From Hyposmocoma kahamanoa (lineage: Eukaryota > Arthropoda > Insecta > Lepidoptera > Cosmopterigidae), in the NCBI RefSeq assembly GCF_003589595.1, contig NW_020654080.1:618432-682431 (forward strand): a stretch of 64,000 nucleotides of DNA. The letters run 5' to 3'. Position numbers and translations under genes: made by a program. Under the pieces are notes generated by a model. It had not been told where the DNA came from. It saw only the letters and a program-made list of their open reading frames with translations, and searched no databases. Shown one piece after another: positions 22,380-33,752 of the stretch (positions are counted from its first letter, which is position 1; each line of letters begins with the position of its first letter).

Positions 22380-22675
22380 GACCTCCAACTCACCTGATGG
22401 AAAGTGACGATGAGGTCGACGATGGAGCATGCACACCCATACTATGTATGTATGGGTATACTATGCCTATTCACTCTCGCCTTGCAAAGGCGCAAGTTAT
22501 AGCGTTCGGGGAATATGTCTGTAGACAAAGAATTCCACTCCATAAGCGTTCGCCATATAGATGTGGAAGCGTAACGCTTCGTGCGAGTCTTTGGAATATC
22601 CACAACATGGGAGTGGAAGCCAAGCTACATCTAGTCCCCGGACGATGGAAAAGTGAAAGCGGAATTAAAGGATGA
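22380..22675. repeat. Probable diverged dispersed repeat
   Basis: Begins ctcacctgatggaaagtgac, which resembles from memory the start of an abundant lepidopteran repeat. A 92-codon frame over it shows no recognisable domain. Confidence 0.35.
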
Positions 22676-23014
22676 TAAATGTTATTGAATAACTTTGTTC
22701 ACAGAATCTTAAAACCTTGAAAAGTGTAACTTTGAAATTATGGCCTTATTACGCCAAAGATACCGTACCCAGTTCCAACGATTTCGTGCACTCGCAGGCC
22801 GGTCGCTTGCGCCGGGTGTCTAAACTGCCTGCAAATAATAAAATACTAAGTTACGTAAATGAAAACAAATCCCGACAACGAGATAACATGGTAATCTCGT
22901 AACATATTTATATGACGGTCCGAGGAGGGTCCCCGGGGTCACCGTTACTGGTCGAGCCTTCGCTAATTACATCATTTAGTTAACTGCTAGATCCTTAAGC
23001 AATATATATGTACA

Positions 23015-24274
23015 TAAGGCGCACTATAAGTTTCCGGAACTGGCCACTTACATAAACAATATTTAAAAAGTAATTACAACATTTGAAAATGGAACTCTTT
23101 GGTTGTGGAATACAGTTTGTTTCATCTAACTGTCAATTGTTTTTACATTGTGGCGTCATTTTAAAAATTGGTTGTCTACATCACCATGGATTTAACTCGT
23201 GAAAATTTTAGTTGTATGATTTTTTACCACTTTAAATTTAATATAACAGCTTAGCGGCGCTTCGCTCGGCTTCAAACTGCTTTTGAAGATGAAGCACCAT
23301 GCAAGACGACTATTTATAGCTGGTTTGCAGAATTCAAATGCGGTCATGTGAATATCAGTGACGAATTTCGTGATGGTCGCCTGTCCACTGCGGTGAACAG
23401 ACAGACATGTGACATAACATGAGATTCGGGCACCTTAAGGCATACGCATTAGTCAAATACAATCAATACTACACAAACATTTGGGTGTGAAAAAGCTGTG
23501 CTCTCGGTAGATCCCACACAATTTGACTGAGGCTCAAAAAAGGGATCGCGTCACTTGGTGCATTGCCATGCTTACCAAATTCAACGAGGAGGCGTCAAAT
23601 TTGGTATGGGACATAATAACAGGTGACGAAACATGGATTTATAGTTACGATCCCAAAATAAAGCAGGAATCGAGCGTATGGGTCTTTCGAGATGAGCCGA
23701 TATCAAAGCGGCGCGCGTGCAAAGTGCCTCTAAGCGGATGATTGCTTCTTTTTTTAAATAAAACTGGACACGTGACTACCGTTGTTGGGCAGAATCGTTG
23801 TACCGTGAATAGTGATTGGTACACGACCATTTGTTTGCCGGAAATTATTGACAAACTCCGTAAAAATAACCGTAAACGTCGTAGCATCTTGCACCACGAT
23901 AATGCCAGTTCTGACGCGGCCAGACAGACAAATGAATTTTTGGAGGCGAACAACGTTGACTTTATGTGCCATCCCGCGTACAATCCCGACCTGGCACCTT
24001 GTGACTAAAAATAAATAAAAATAAATAAAATTTCCAAAAATTGAGAACTAGTTACGCTGTCAACGATTTTCATCACCTGAAGAAGCTGTCGAAGAGTATT
24101 AAAAACATGTATCAGAAATTGTCATGGAGGAGTGGTATAAATGTTTTCAAAATTGGTTCATTCGTATGAAAAAATGCATTAACGCTAACGGAGAATATTT
24201 TGAGGAACAATAAATTCATTTCTTACTTCTTGCTGATTTTTTTCGTATTCATTCCGGAAACAGAGTGCGTCTTA
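23015..24274 (+). mobile_element. Full-length mariner element, 1.26 kb, inactive
   Basis: TIRs: left TAAGGCGCACT...GTTTCCGGAA (23015-23039) and right, reverse-complemented, TAAGACGCACT...GTTTCCGGAA (24251-24274). The length of 1260 bp is normal for mariner. Flanking TA is present. Between the TIRs is one transposase gene broken by stops and indels. Confidence 0.9.
23186..24213 (+). pseudogene. Mariner transposase pseudogene (DD34D family)
   Basis: Start ATG at 23186 (MDLTRENFSCMIFYHFKF), then a stop at codon 23. HTH region: TIYSWFAEFKCGHVNISDEF, then a stop in the next helix region and a shortened second HTH. The catalytic core is readable: WDIITGDETWIYSYD (first Asp, about 23617), WYTTICLP, LHHDNASSDAA (second Asp, about 23897) and HPAYNPDLAPCD (third Asp region, about 24000). 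Directly after it an AT-rich stretch (taaaaataaataaa type, 24006-24032) replaces the expected FFLFP segment. The C-terminus EEAVEEY, VMEEWYKCFQNWFIRMKKCI and NGEYFEEQ ends at 24211-24213. Premature stops and frameshifts make it non-functional. Confidence 0.9.
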
Positions 24275-25384
24275 CGTACGCAACATTGGTCGTCTGCTAA
24301 AAGAACACTCTGGTTTATAACGCCTCTACTTAGTCAAGTAACTGTTGGACTTATTTGGAACCAGTTTCCATTCATATAAATTATTTTGTTTTCAAGTAGC
24401 AGTAGAGAAGAGGCATGTAGACTACAGTGTAGTAACTTTTACAAACTACACGTTTCAACGGTATGGCAAACTACACGTTTCAACGGTATGGCGAATGTCA
24501 AACGCGACATCGTCGCCTCTTGTGCAATCACAGGCAGGGCGTTACTGTAGTTTCCAACTCACATTGCAGCGCCGTGTGAGATCAGTTTTGAATACCTGTC
24601 TCAAGACAATTTATGTAGATTAATAGCATCATAGAGGACCTACATAACGTATAGTCGATCTTCTATCCCTCTTACACCTCTCAAAATTACTCTCAAAAAT
24701 CATTGCTTTCCTGTAATAATGACGTTATCCCAAACCAGGGCCTTTCGCGAGTCTAGTTAAGTGCATTATGCCCAACTGCCCGCCCTTTGCCTCTACCGCC
24801 CGCCCTACGAAGTGCGTATAATTCATAACCGGAATCGGATTGCCGCCTATTAAGATTGTAGGCTGTTTAAAATGGCGTAAAGAAAAGACATTAGAAGATA
24901 AAAGATTTCGAAAAGTAATTTTTATGCTCATAATACTTTCTGGTGGTATATCTTTAATTATTGCCATCCCAGCAATCCTCTAGATCAACTCACAATGATC
25001 CAATGCAGAGCATAGGTCTATGAGGTTAACACTCTATTAGGGAAACATAGATCCGTAAACATGACTTCAACTTCTAAAACAGCAGTCGTTATCTAATAAT
25101 AATAATAATCCATTATAAATATATGTTATCCCAATTGTTATTTCCACAACAGGCATTATTCCTAATCATCTTGTCCGTGGCCTTTAATTATTAAGGTAAT
25201 AAAGCCTCTACATCACCTTGCAAAAGGCTGTAATTTTAAAAACATGCCGCATCGTCAGAAAGTTCATGAAGATGGAAGAGGACGAAGTAGGATCACTCGT
25301 AGATACACGCCATACTGCATTTACTTGACTTAGGTCCGTAAATGTGGTTCAAACCAGCTAACAAGCTGAGAAGAATAAAGTAAA
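24275..25384. other. Intergenic with a 25-bp tandem duplication
   Basis: The unit caaactacacgtttcaacgg-tatgg at 24442-24466 is repeated exactly at 24467-24491. No gene recognised; the minus frame at 24725-24967 has no known motif. Confidence 0.45.
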
Positions 25385-25579
25385 TAATAATAGTAACTCT
25401 CACACTAGGGAAACCTTGTATCGCGAGTGCCATAGACACACACATAGACAAACATAAATTACACCCAAACTCACGGGAGAAATAAATGTCGGCCATACAA
25501 ATACTTCTCCTGGCCCGGTAATCGAACCTGGGTTCTCTGCGTGGCAGTCCAGCATGACCGTTCAGCCATGGAGACAGTT
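25385..25579 (-). mobile_element. tRNA-derived SINE, family A (copy 4)
   Basis: Box B complement (taatcgaacctgggt) at about 25520, box A complement ending near 25575, and body ccatagacacacacatagac. It has diverged from copy 2. Confidence 0.75.
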
Positions 25580-25914
25580 CAAGCTATCTGTTCTAACTTA
25601 CGACCTAATTTTGTACGTGCGAACTAAATCCTCAACATACCACGAAACTTCCAGAACATTTTCGGAACACCAACACCTGGCGGTTGGCTTGGCTCCAGAA
25701 CTGGCCTCCTTTGTTACCTGCCGCCGCTGGACCTCAGCCAAAGCGCGCTTAAACTACCATTTTTATTCTCATTCTAAACGCTTTGGATGCAATATAGATT
25801 TTAATATTTTTGTATGTATTTAATATTGTTTACTTCTCATGCTCTAAAAGTACGTCAATATAGCCCTACGTAGCGGGAGTAAAGTGCAAAAATATCTAAT
25901 TTTTTAATTATCCT

Positions 25915-25990
25915 AGAGAAAATCAAACCGGAAAAATAGTTTCATTTCCTATGTGTAACAATCGCGGAAACCTAAGAACTGGATACAAAA
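25915..25990 (+). repeat. Solo Penelope-like terminal sequence
   Basis: aaaccggaaaaatagtttca, tttcctatgtgtaacaatcg and cggaaacctaagaactgg match, in reverse orientation, the outer end of the element at 14205-14260. No coding part is attached. Confidence 0.65.
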
Positions 25991-26149
25991 AAGATAATTA
26001 TAATTAAACATTGTAATAATTCATCAAAGTAAATAAACCTACAGTTTCAGAAATTCAATTAAAAAAATGGATTATGTGTGGACCATTATAATTACAAAAA
26101 TCGTTCGAGAGACGCTCATGATTTCCAAAGCCTCTAATAATAGCGTTTT

Positions 26150-26361
26150 GCGAACATTCGTGCGTTCCGGTTTGGAAGGGTAAGGGTGTTGAAGAAATTA
26201 CAGAGACATGGGACTTGTCCACTTGTGTCTTAGGGTAGCAGTGTCCTCAGATCTTTGCGATTGAAAACTCTGAGCGGTACTGCAACTGTTATAGACAGCC
26301 GTGTCGCTCACCACCAGATGCATGACTTGTTCCTCCCGTTAATTAGCACCATAAAAAAAAT
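26150..26361 (+). repeat. Dispersed repeat R1 (copy)
   Basis: Core cctcagatctttgcgattga, gtcgctcaccaccagatgca and tgacttgttcctcccgttaa, followed by an A run. Confidence 0.7.
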
Positions 26362-26492
26362 TAAAGCTTCTCTGCGAGGAGATTGGCCCGTGGTACCTAG
26401 GGCTGTTAAGTCGCAATGCCATTTTTTCAGTTCCCGGCCGTCCTCGCTGTGTGGACTTAGAGCGCTTTTACTATATGCTTTTAATATATACA

Positions 26493-26835
26493 GGGCAAAT
26501 TAGCCGCTGTTAGACGCGCTGTAACAGCGCTGCAGCCGCGCGAATATCACTTCTCATACAATTTCTAGAAGCGCTACAACCGCACAGTCACGCTGCAGTC
26601 ACAGTTAGTAAGGTGTATATATTAATTTTTCAAATTAACCGCGATGAATGTAAATTGAATTGGAGAATTTATAGAGAATGTAAAACAACACCCTGCAATA
26701 TGGGATAGCAGTTCCGCCAGTTATTCCAATCGACTGGATAAAAAAGGCATGGGCAAATTTGGTCTCACTTCCGCAGCGCGACTGTCGCGCGGCCGCCAGG
26801 CGGCTGCAGCGCTAGCGGGTAATTTGAACGGGGCT
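26493..26835. mobile_element. Harbinger-like MITE, copy 2
   Basis: Shares with the 11.4 kb copy the left end (aaattagccgctgttagacg, cgctgcagccgcgcga) and the block gagaatgtaaaacaacaccc to ggcatgggcaaatttg. The right end (gggtaatttgaacggggc) is a diverged TIR. It is shorter (343 bp) because most of the central non-coding part is missing. The MADF fragment at 26643-26757 has lost its start codon but keeps NVKQHPAIWDSSSASYSNRL and the same extra G. Confidence 0.7.
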
Positions 26836-26839
26836 ACAG

Positions 26840-27820
26840 TTTCTACACAGATCCCACCCCAAACTACGTTCTTTCCTTTCTTGTGCTTATGGTGCACCCT
26901 GACCAACAATCAGCGACTACTTTACGCCGGTTGGCAAAACCTTCCAGCACGATGGCAAGGATTATAGTGCATGCCATCGATACGATAAGAAGAACTGTCT
27001 ATCAAAATTGAAAAATAAAAAGAACACTTTGCCAAGTCCCCTTACATTAACCGATCTTATCCAAGTCATCTTATTAATTAAACTCATTACCCTACCCTTC
27101 CTAATAATGACGTAAAAAGGTACTTATCTCTACATCTCTGGGACATAACTTAATTCGTGCCCGTTCTAACTGCATTACCGCGCGTCACTTGTTAATTTCG
27201 CATGCTAACGCTAATTACTGCTAAGTGGGGGGAGGCGGGGCGATTGGGGTAGTTAATAGGGTTAGGGGAAGAGGGGACATGTGATCGGCATTTGTTTTTA
27301 GGTTCCGTGGAGCAGATGAAGAGTACCTGCGAATGTCGACTTTATGTCTTTTGTGCAGGACGTAATGGCTTGCAAATTTCACCATGAGCGTTTATTAAGA
27401 GAATTTAATAATATTATAGAGTGTGTGTTTTTTGTCAATTGCACTTTTTTACTTTTTGAATTAAACTATTTAGTATCGGGGATTTCTTTTTCGTCGTTAC
27501 AAGTTTTTTGTCTTTAGCGATATGCCATATCAAAACCTGTAAAATGAACACACACATAATGGCCTCATTTCATTGCAGTAAAACTAATGTAAACAAACGC
27601 TCGTCGTCGACAAGCAAGTCCTGCGCCGGGTGTCATAAACAGTGGAACTCTATCTCATCGGACCACCGACTTTGAAGCCCAGTTAATTACTTATCAATAT
27701 ACCACAACAAGAACGGTTTTAAGCACAGAAGCGAATATTTATAGAGTAACGAACACTTTCTAAAGAAAATTAAATTTGACATAATTTTTACGTATATAAA
27801 TCAGGCAGCTATGATTTATA
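26840..27820. other. Unassigned intergenic sequence
   Basis: No feature supported. A G-rich stretch lies at 27220-27280 (gggg-rich). Confidence 0.4.
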
Positions 27821-27826
27821 CAATCG

Positions 27827-28049
27827 ACTGCCTCAGTGGCCGAACGGTTACCATTCTGGTCTGCCACGCAGACGTCTCGGGTTCGATTCCCGAGCCGGAA
27901 GAAATATTTGTACGGCCTACATTTATTTCTCTCTTCAGTTTGGGTGTAATTTGTGGTTGTCCATGGCACCCGTGACACGGGGTTTCCCTTCCATTTCATA
28001 TATAACGCACACAATCATAACCCCGATTGTGTGCGTTATATATGAAATG
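27827..28049 (+). mobile_element. tRNA-derived SINE, family A (copy 5), ending in a perfect hairpin
   Basis: Box A (tcagtggccgaacggttacc), box B (gggttcgattcccgag) and body are followed by a perfect 25-bp inverted repeat, 27992-28016 with 28025-28049, loop ataacccc. The arm contains the SINE end (aacgcacacaatc), so the SINE tail has been copied in inverted orientation. Confidence 0.8.
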
Positions 28050-28054
28050 TGGTC

Positions 28055-29165
28055 TCACGTCGCTAAATTGTCTGGTCGCTTAGGTCCAGGATGCTGACAT
28101 CTTTTACGACAGCATTAACAAACTATTTGTAAAGCAAACCTAGCGCATCAAATATGTATGTAGTATAAGTAATTAGCATGTAACCGTTTTGGTTGTTACT
28201 GTAACTTGACATTGTGTTTTTATAAATAAATAATAAATAAATATAGACCTTAAATATTAACGTACATAAAATAGTATTCTTAGACACAGAAGCAAGAAAA
28301 CTTTAACAAACTCCATAACAAATTTAATTTTAACCACAGTACCGGCTCGCGAAGATGGCCGTTTTGACAGATTACAATAGTGAGATCAAATCTCAATTCG
28401 AGTAATATCTATAAGTTTTTAGATTATAACTAGTATTGAATGGGGTAGCTGATTACAAAGTTTTAATAAAACGTGACGTGAGTTTGCCGAAGGCAGGAGT
28501 TGTGCTGGCCAGCGATCCCATAAGTGACGATCGTATTAGATTTCATTTTTAAAAATATCTAATTTCGAACAACAAATCGACTGTGAACTGGCCGCCGGTA
28601 CTATCTCAATTTTCTAAAGATTTCACTTTTTAATACCACTTAAAAACAAAAGAGAGAGTCAGGCGGTTTCTTTTTTTGTGAAGGTTATTTTGTAGTTGCC
28701 CGCTGATGTTCTTGACTACGCCACCGGATAACAGAATCAGGCGGCTGTCAAACAATATAATATAAAACTAAATAACTAATTTACACGAATTGCACTTGTT
28801 GGCGACGTGTGGCGCAATATGGCAATATGGGCACCACCTCGAGGCGAACACTCCTTCTTCATGAAGGTTGATATTAATTGATCGGCACTCTCACCACAAA
28901 CGAATTAAAATTTACGTCGTGACTTACGAATTGACACTTTTACAAATTAAACTAACTCGTGAGAACCAAAACAAGTACGAATGACCAATATCCACACGGT
29001 ACATAGCAGCTAATACGTAAAAAAGGGAGAACAAAAAATACTTACTTTAAAAATAAAATAAAAAAATATCACACTCTCAACAATAACTGACGTAATTGAA
29101 AATGTAACATTTTTGGAAAACTGACAAAACTTTATTTAAAAAAGTAACGTGTATGGCATTGGCCA
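28055..29165. other. Unassigned intergenic sequence
   Basis: Nothing recognised. The sequence is AT-rich with short GC patches and no supported open frame. Confidence 0.4.
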
Positions 29166-29167
29166 AA

Positions 29168-29320
29168 TATAATAATAATAACGCACACACTCATAGCCCG
29201 CACTGAACGACATACAAATAGACTACCACAAATTACACTCAAACTTACAATAGAAATAAATGTAGGCCATACAAATATTTCTCCCGGCCAGAAAATCGAA
29301 CCCGGGGCCACAGAGGCAGT
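29168..29320 (-). mobile_element. tRNA-derived SINE, family A (copy 6, internally deleted)
   Basis: Tail aataataataacgcacacac, body aaattacactcaaacttaca, head region gaaaatcgaacccggggcca. The box A part and part of the body are lost. Confidence 0.7.
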
Positions 29321-29554
29321 TAAAAATGTACTATTTTGCTGGGGTCAATTATGACTAAAATCTATTCAATATGAAAAAATATACATTCGTTTTTATTTGG
29401 TACGTATTTATTTAATTTGCCAGTTTCCTAAAAATGCTACTTTTGACTTTCGCCAATTTGAGAGCGTGATAAATTAGATAAATTAGATAATTTATCTAAT
29501 ATCAAGTTTTTTTGAATGTCAGGCTGTTTCATCATCATGGTACTCAAATATTTT

Positions 29555-29655
29555 TAGCGAAATTACTCCACAGTTTGTTATAATTATCAATACAAAGGTC
29601 AAACACTAACAAAAATTCCTCCAATCCGGCTGGATACGAACTAGTCCCTCAAAAT
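29555..29655 (-). mobile_element. SINE family D remnant
   Basis: gaaattactccacagtttgt, tatcaatacaaaggtcaaac and ggctggatacgaactagtcc follow the same order as the copies at 16.5 and 17.6 kb. Confidence 0.6.
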
Positions 29656-30407
29656 TATCAACCATCTACTCCCTATACCAGAAAATATCTATACTGTGGG
29701 AATGAATCACCCTCCGTAACTGATACATAGCCTGACAAACATGTCGAAGTACTAATGGATCAATCAACTTTTTTTACCGCCTCTGTGGTGAATGTATAAA
29801 AGAAATCGTATTTCATCGTCCAAATCTAAATTGATATTACCATAGTTGTCGTCCTACTTAAGTCATAAGTCTTAAGAAAGTGGGATAATTATCTGAAAAA
29901 TTTCAAGTGGTGGAAATTTTACAAAACGTTGTTTAGGAAAAAAGTAAAAATATAGATAAAAAAGTTCATATAAGCGAGTCTTCTAACACAAGTAATTTTT
30001 ACTTACAAGTAGCCCCAACACCGGATACTGTTATTCTTTTATAAAAGTTAAAAAAATATTCACATTTTTTTTCTATACGGATATTTTTATATTTTAGGTC
30101 ACGACCCAACACTAGTAGCAACTCATGTTTATAGATTATTTTAGCAAGCATTCATAAAAAATTTAAACTTTTTCCTACCCCTGTGTCTATCGCATTACCA
30201 AAACTTTTTGCGACCTTATCGTAAAAAGTTACTTTTTATTCATAACCAGTTAATTTTTGGTACGACCAGTCTTCAAGCAAATGTTAACGATTATGGACTA
30301 CTGCTTGAAGTTTTGTCTCTGGTACTACCAATCACACAGAATTTATGTTTTTTATTTTTTACTACCAATTAACGGGACCACAAACGAGAAATTTCTCGTC
30401 TGCGAAC

Positions 30408-30558
30408 GGGCCGAACAAATCGTGCGCCTGGTGGTAAGCGATACGTCTTTCCTAGCAGTTGCAGTCCAACTCAGATCTTTAAATCGCAAAGATCTGAAGG
30501 GCACTGCCACTCCCCCGTCACCCTAAGACATAACTTGACACTTCCCATGTAATTTGTA
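30408..30558 (-). repeat. Dispersed repeat R1 (copy)
   Basis: Plus strand: cgtgcgcctggtggtaagcg, tttaaatcgcaaagatctga, ccgtcaccctaagacataac. The frame 30257-30526 across it is not a gene. Confidence 0.7.
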
Positions 30559-30823
30559 TGTCCGATTTCAACTACAGAAAAAATTGAGTGTCTTTATTAA
30601 TTAAAACAGGTTAGACAATTCTATAATTTTTATTTCAGACGATTATCGGTAATATTACAAGTAAGAGGTATTTTATAAATGAATATCAAACTGGATACTT
30701 TGGATTTTATACCGTTTTTAACATAAAAGGCGTAAAGTTTAATTTAAATCTTAAGTGCGCATCGAGACGAAAAATACCAGCCACCCAGAGACGTACTCAG
30801 GCATTAATAGTTATTTGTTCAAC

Positions 30824-30984
30824 AAGAGAGCAAAGTCGTTTTTTGGTGCGAGTGCTGTTTTTGAGTCCTGAGCAAGCGAAAGATTCTATAGTTGAATCAC
30901 GAGCGTAGCGAGTGATTCAGAATTAGAATCTTGAGCGAAGCGAGGGACTCAAAAATACGAGCTGCAAAATAACTTTGCTCTCGC
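30824..30984. repeat. Nested ~160-bp imperfect palindrome
   Basis: Outer arms agagagcaaagt / actttgctctcg, next ttttgagtcc / ggactcaaaa, next aagattcta / tagaatctt, and a perfect inner hairpin tgaatcac-gagcgtagcga-gtgattca (30893-30919). It abuts the left inverted repeat of the recombinase element and may be part of it. Confidence 0.75.
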
Positions 30985-30998
30985 GTGATACATACAAC

Positions 30999-33125
30999 TT
31001 TTCACCTCAGCAGCGAGAACATATATATATACTAAAGGGACAAGTAATAAAAACACGTCATGAAAGCAAATGCATCATTGTATATTTACAAAAATACAGA
31101 ATTTACAAAAAATTAAAAGTGGAACGTGAAGTTTGTACAATTCTGTAGATTAAAAGTTACTGTTTTATTTGGAACAGTAATCGTCGTAGTGTTTGCTACT
31201 TGAGTAGTGGTCGAGGTTTCATTATGAGTTGAGCTGGATTGTGACCCTTCCCGCACCGTAAAAGTTGGTGATTCTGGGCGGGTTTGGGTATGATTCGCAT
31301 CACTGGAGGTGCTAGGTTGTGCCCAAGAATGCGAAGTCTGTTTTAGGTTTATCGAATCTATAATACGCTTACAGATTTTTGATTTATTTTCTATTGAATC
31401 TTCGATATGTCCTTCAGCCACTGTATTTGATCTCCAACCGCCATGGCGCTTCAACGTTGTGAGGTCAGCTCCTCCATCTGCCAAAAGAGTGGCTGATGTT
31501 CGCCTGAAGCAGTGGCCAGTGTATAGCTGCGGCTCTTTCAAATCTAAAAATGTTGCGATTTCTCGTCCAGTCGCTCCTATTTTATTAATACCCATCGGTT
31601 GCCGCGTACATTTTCCATTACGATATTGTATGAAAAAGCGGTCTGTGATCGTATTGGGAGGGCGCAATGCTTTATATTTCTGGACAACGTGTGCGTATTC
31701 CTCACGGACGACGAACGACCTGTCTATATTTGTTTTCGTATTTGGCAGGTTAATCAAAAGAAGGTCGCTGGAATGTTGTTCAATGGCATTAGGAGTTAGA
31801 TTCAATAACTCGTTGGAGCGGCATGCTCCGTTTATTCCAATGATAAGGATGACCTGAAACATAAATAAAACGTCAATAAGTATTGTGTCTTTTAGAGCAG
31901 TCTTAAACGTGGATTTCTCATAATATGTAGCGTTATTTTTAACCATAAAGTTCCAATACAAGTCGCCAAAACAACACATTTAAGTAGGTAAGTATAATTA
32001 TGTTGATAGAAATTGATAACATAACTACCAAAGTCCAAATTGTATTAACAATTAAAATATAACGCTACGACAACAGTAATAATATTCAATACTTACTTTT
32101 GCGGCTAGGAAAGTGCAATCTGGAGCTTCATTAAGAAATTTTTCAATATTAGCAGCCGTGAAAACTTTCGATTTTTTTGATTTGTGGCCGACGGCCGATC
32201 TTTTCAAAAACGCAATCAGCTTTGCGTAAGTGTTTATATGGACGTTATTTTTAGTTTGTAATGTAGCTTTCAACATCGAATATATACTCCACATCGTTGA
32301 CGGCTGTTTTGTATGCGACATTTCAATGAAATAAGACAGAAGCACAGTTTCCGACATAGTGTTTCCTGCGCCCTTTTCGTGCCTCCATTTGTGAAAATGT
32401 TCGTAGACTTTCAGGTACTTTTCACGAGATTTACTAGGCAAGAAACTTAGTTCAGCATTTTTAACAGTTTCAACTAACTCTGGAGGAGTTAAAAAATTGT
32501 CGTCTTCACTGGAATCGCTCATATTTTCTATTTTATTACGTAGGTAGGTATCCAATTAACTATCAAAGAAGTACCTATCGCAAGCAAATAAGAAATTTTG
32601 AATTAAAAAAAAAAGAAAGCGCGCTTTTATTTATTGCGTTCCGGAACGTTCTCGCTTGTATTCATTGAAATCACACATTGTAAATATTGTTATCTTTAAT
32701 TGACGTTATAAATTTAGCATATTTTTATTGCAACACTTGCTTTATTTTTAATGAAAATTGTAAAAACTAAATTATCATAGTATAAAATCGTATTTGTATT
32801 TCTCACATAATTTATCTTTTAGATGAATTGACGAGTTTCCGAACGTGCACTCGTTCAGCCATTTTGTGGGGGTCTACTATGTAGCTTAAATATCGAAGTA
32901 CGAATAAACCATAATTTTCTTTTTCCTTTTTCTTGTAATGAAGTGAAAGGGACGGAGCGACTGATTTTGAAATATGTCGAATTTGTATTAGACCCCTTCG
33001 CATTAAATGACAAGTCTCCACTTAAAAAGCAAGAAGCTACTTTTTCTCACGGAGTGAGCAAAATAAGATTTTGCTCACTGATTTCACACAGCAAAATAGC
33101 CTTGTTCGAGCTGCTGAGGTGAAAA
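30999..33125 (-). mobile_element. Putative tyrosine-recombinase element with inverted ends
   Basis: The left end TTTTCACCTCAGCAGC...GAACA (30999-31021) is the inverse of the right end TGTTC...GCTGCTGAGGTGAAAA (33103-33125), 21 of 23 positions matching. Between them is one gene, a two-exon tyrosine recombinase on the minus strand whose stop codon lies only ~90 bp from the left end. A perfect 12-bp hairpin (agtgagcaaaat, 33053-33064 with 33068-33079) lies inside the right end. I see no clear target duplication. Exact borders are uncertain, because similarity to the 55.5 kb relative seems to run a little beyond the inverted ends. Crypton- or other YR-type transposons are the nearest known class. 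Confidence 0.6.
31113..32555 (-). CDS. Tyrosine recombinase (phage-integrase fold), two exons
   Basis: Exon 1 is 32097-32555 (153 codons) and exon 2 is 31113-31853 (246 codons plus stop). The intron 31854-32096 has donor gtaagt and acceptor tttatgtttcag and joins in phase 0 between AAK and VILIIG, giving 399 aa. Residues ~40-140 look like a SAM-like core-binding domain (SREKYLKVYEHFHKWRHEKG). Exon 2 is the catalytic domain: Arg165 in GACRSNELL, Lys193 in NTKTN, His267-x-x-Arg270 in GHCFRRTSATLL, His290 and Trp293 in KRHGGW. Nine residues after Trp293 is His302 (VAEGHIEDS), where related proteins, as I recall them, have the nucleophilic Tyr. CAT is one transition from TAT. If that alignment is right the enzyme cannot cleave DNA. 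The last ~80 residues are Ser/Thr/Gln-rich and probably disordered. No internal stop occurs. It could be a Crypton-type recombinase or a derivative retained by the host. Confidence 0.75.
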
Positions 33126-33134
33126 ATATATTTT

Positions 33135-33745
33135 AATCCACATCATGTGTTCATACATAAGTAACGGTCTTTTTTATTCTTTTCAGGTGAACTGAACAAG
33201 AAGTCCACATCAAAATTTTCTCAAGTAAGTACGAGCAATCGATGTTATTACAACAATACCCATAGACCAACCAACAAATGAATACAAAATCTACGAACAA
33301 CGAAGTGTACAAATTTAACTTATTTAAAATATTAAAATTTTAAAATAAAATGGCCAAATGTGTCTATTCATGTCAATTATCAAAGAATCAGCTTCTTTTT
33401 ATTATCGTTTCACATAACAACTGACTAATTTGGTAGGCAGTTTTTACAATCAATTTGTTATTGGATATCGTCAGAAAAATCTTGTCGAAATTATTCCGTG
33501 TGCAGCGCGACATATCTGTTACGCAAACTGTCACTCCACCCATCCGCGCACCCACCTCAGGAACCATCTCAGTTAAGTGGTAGGCGTTTTATCTTGATAG
33601 TAAAAGCATTCATGATATTCAATGAAAGTAAAATATTGTATTATATTTAATTTAAATTAATGTCTTTGCAGACTGCTAATTTCACTTGCAATAATTTTAA
33701 GGCCAAGGAAACTACTTAAACTAAGAGTAATGGAGTAATTTATTT
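33135..33745. other. Unassigned intergenic sequence
   Basis: No feature supported; AT-rich with no recognisable coding frame. Confidence 0.4.
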
Positions 33746-33752
33746 ATATAAA

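Noticed and set aside
25644..25668. Heat-shock element (gaa..ttc..gaa)
   Set aside because: Three adjacent pentamers fit, but there is no promoter or gene beside it; chance is likely.
32812..33021. 69-codon minus frame as a second gene of the recombinase element
   Set aside because: No domain, no relation to the frame in the 55.5 kb relative; more likely 5' non-coding sequence.
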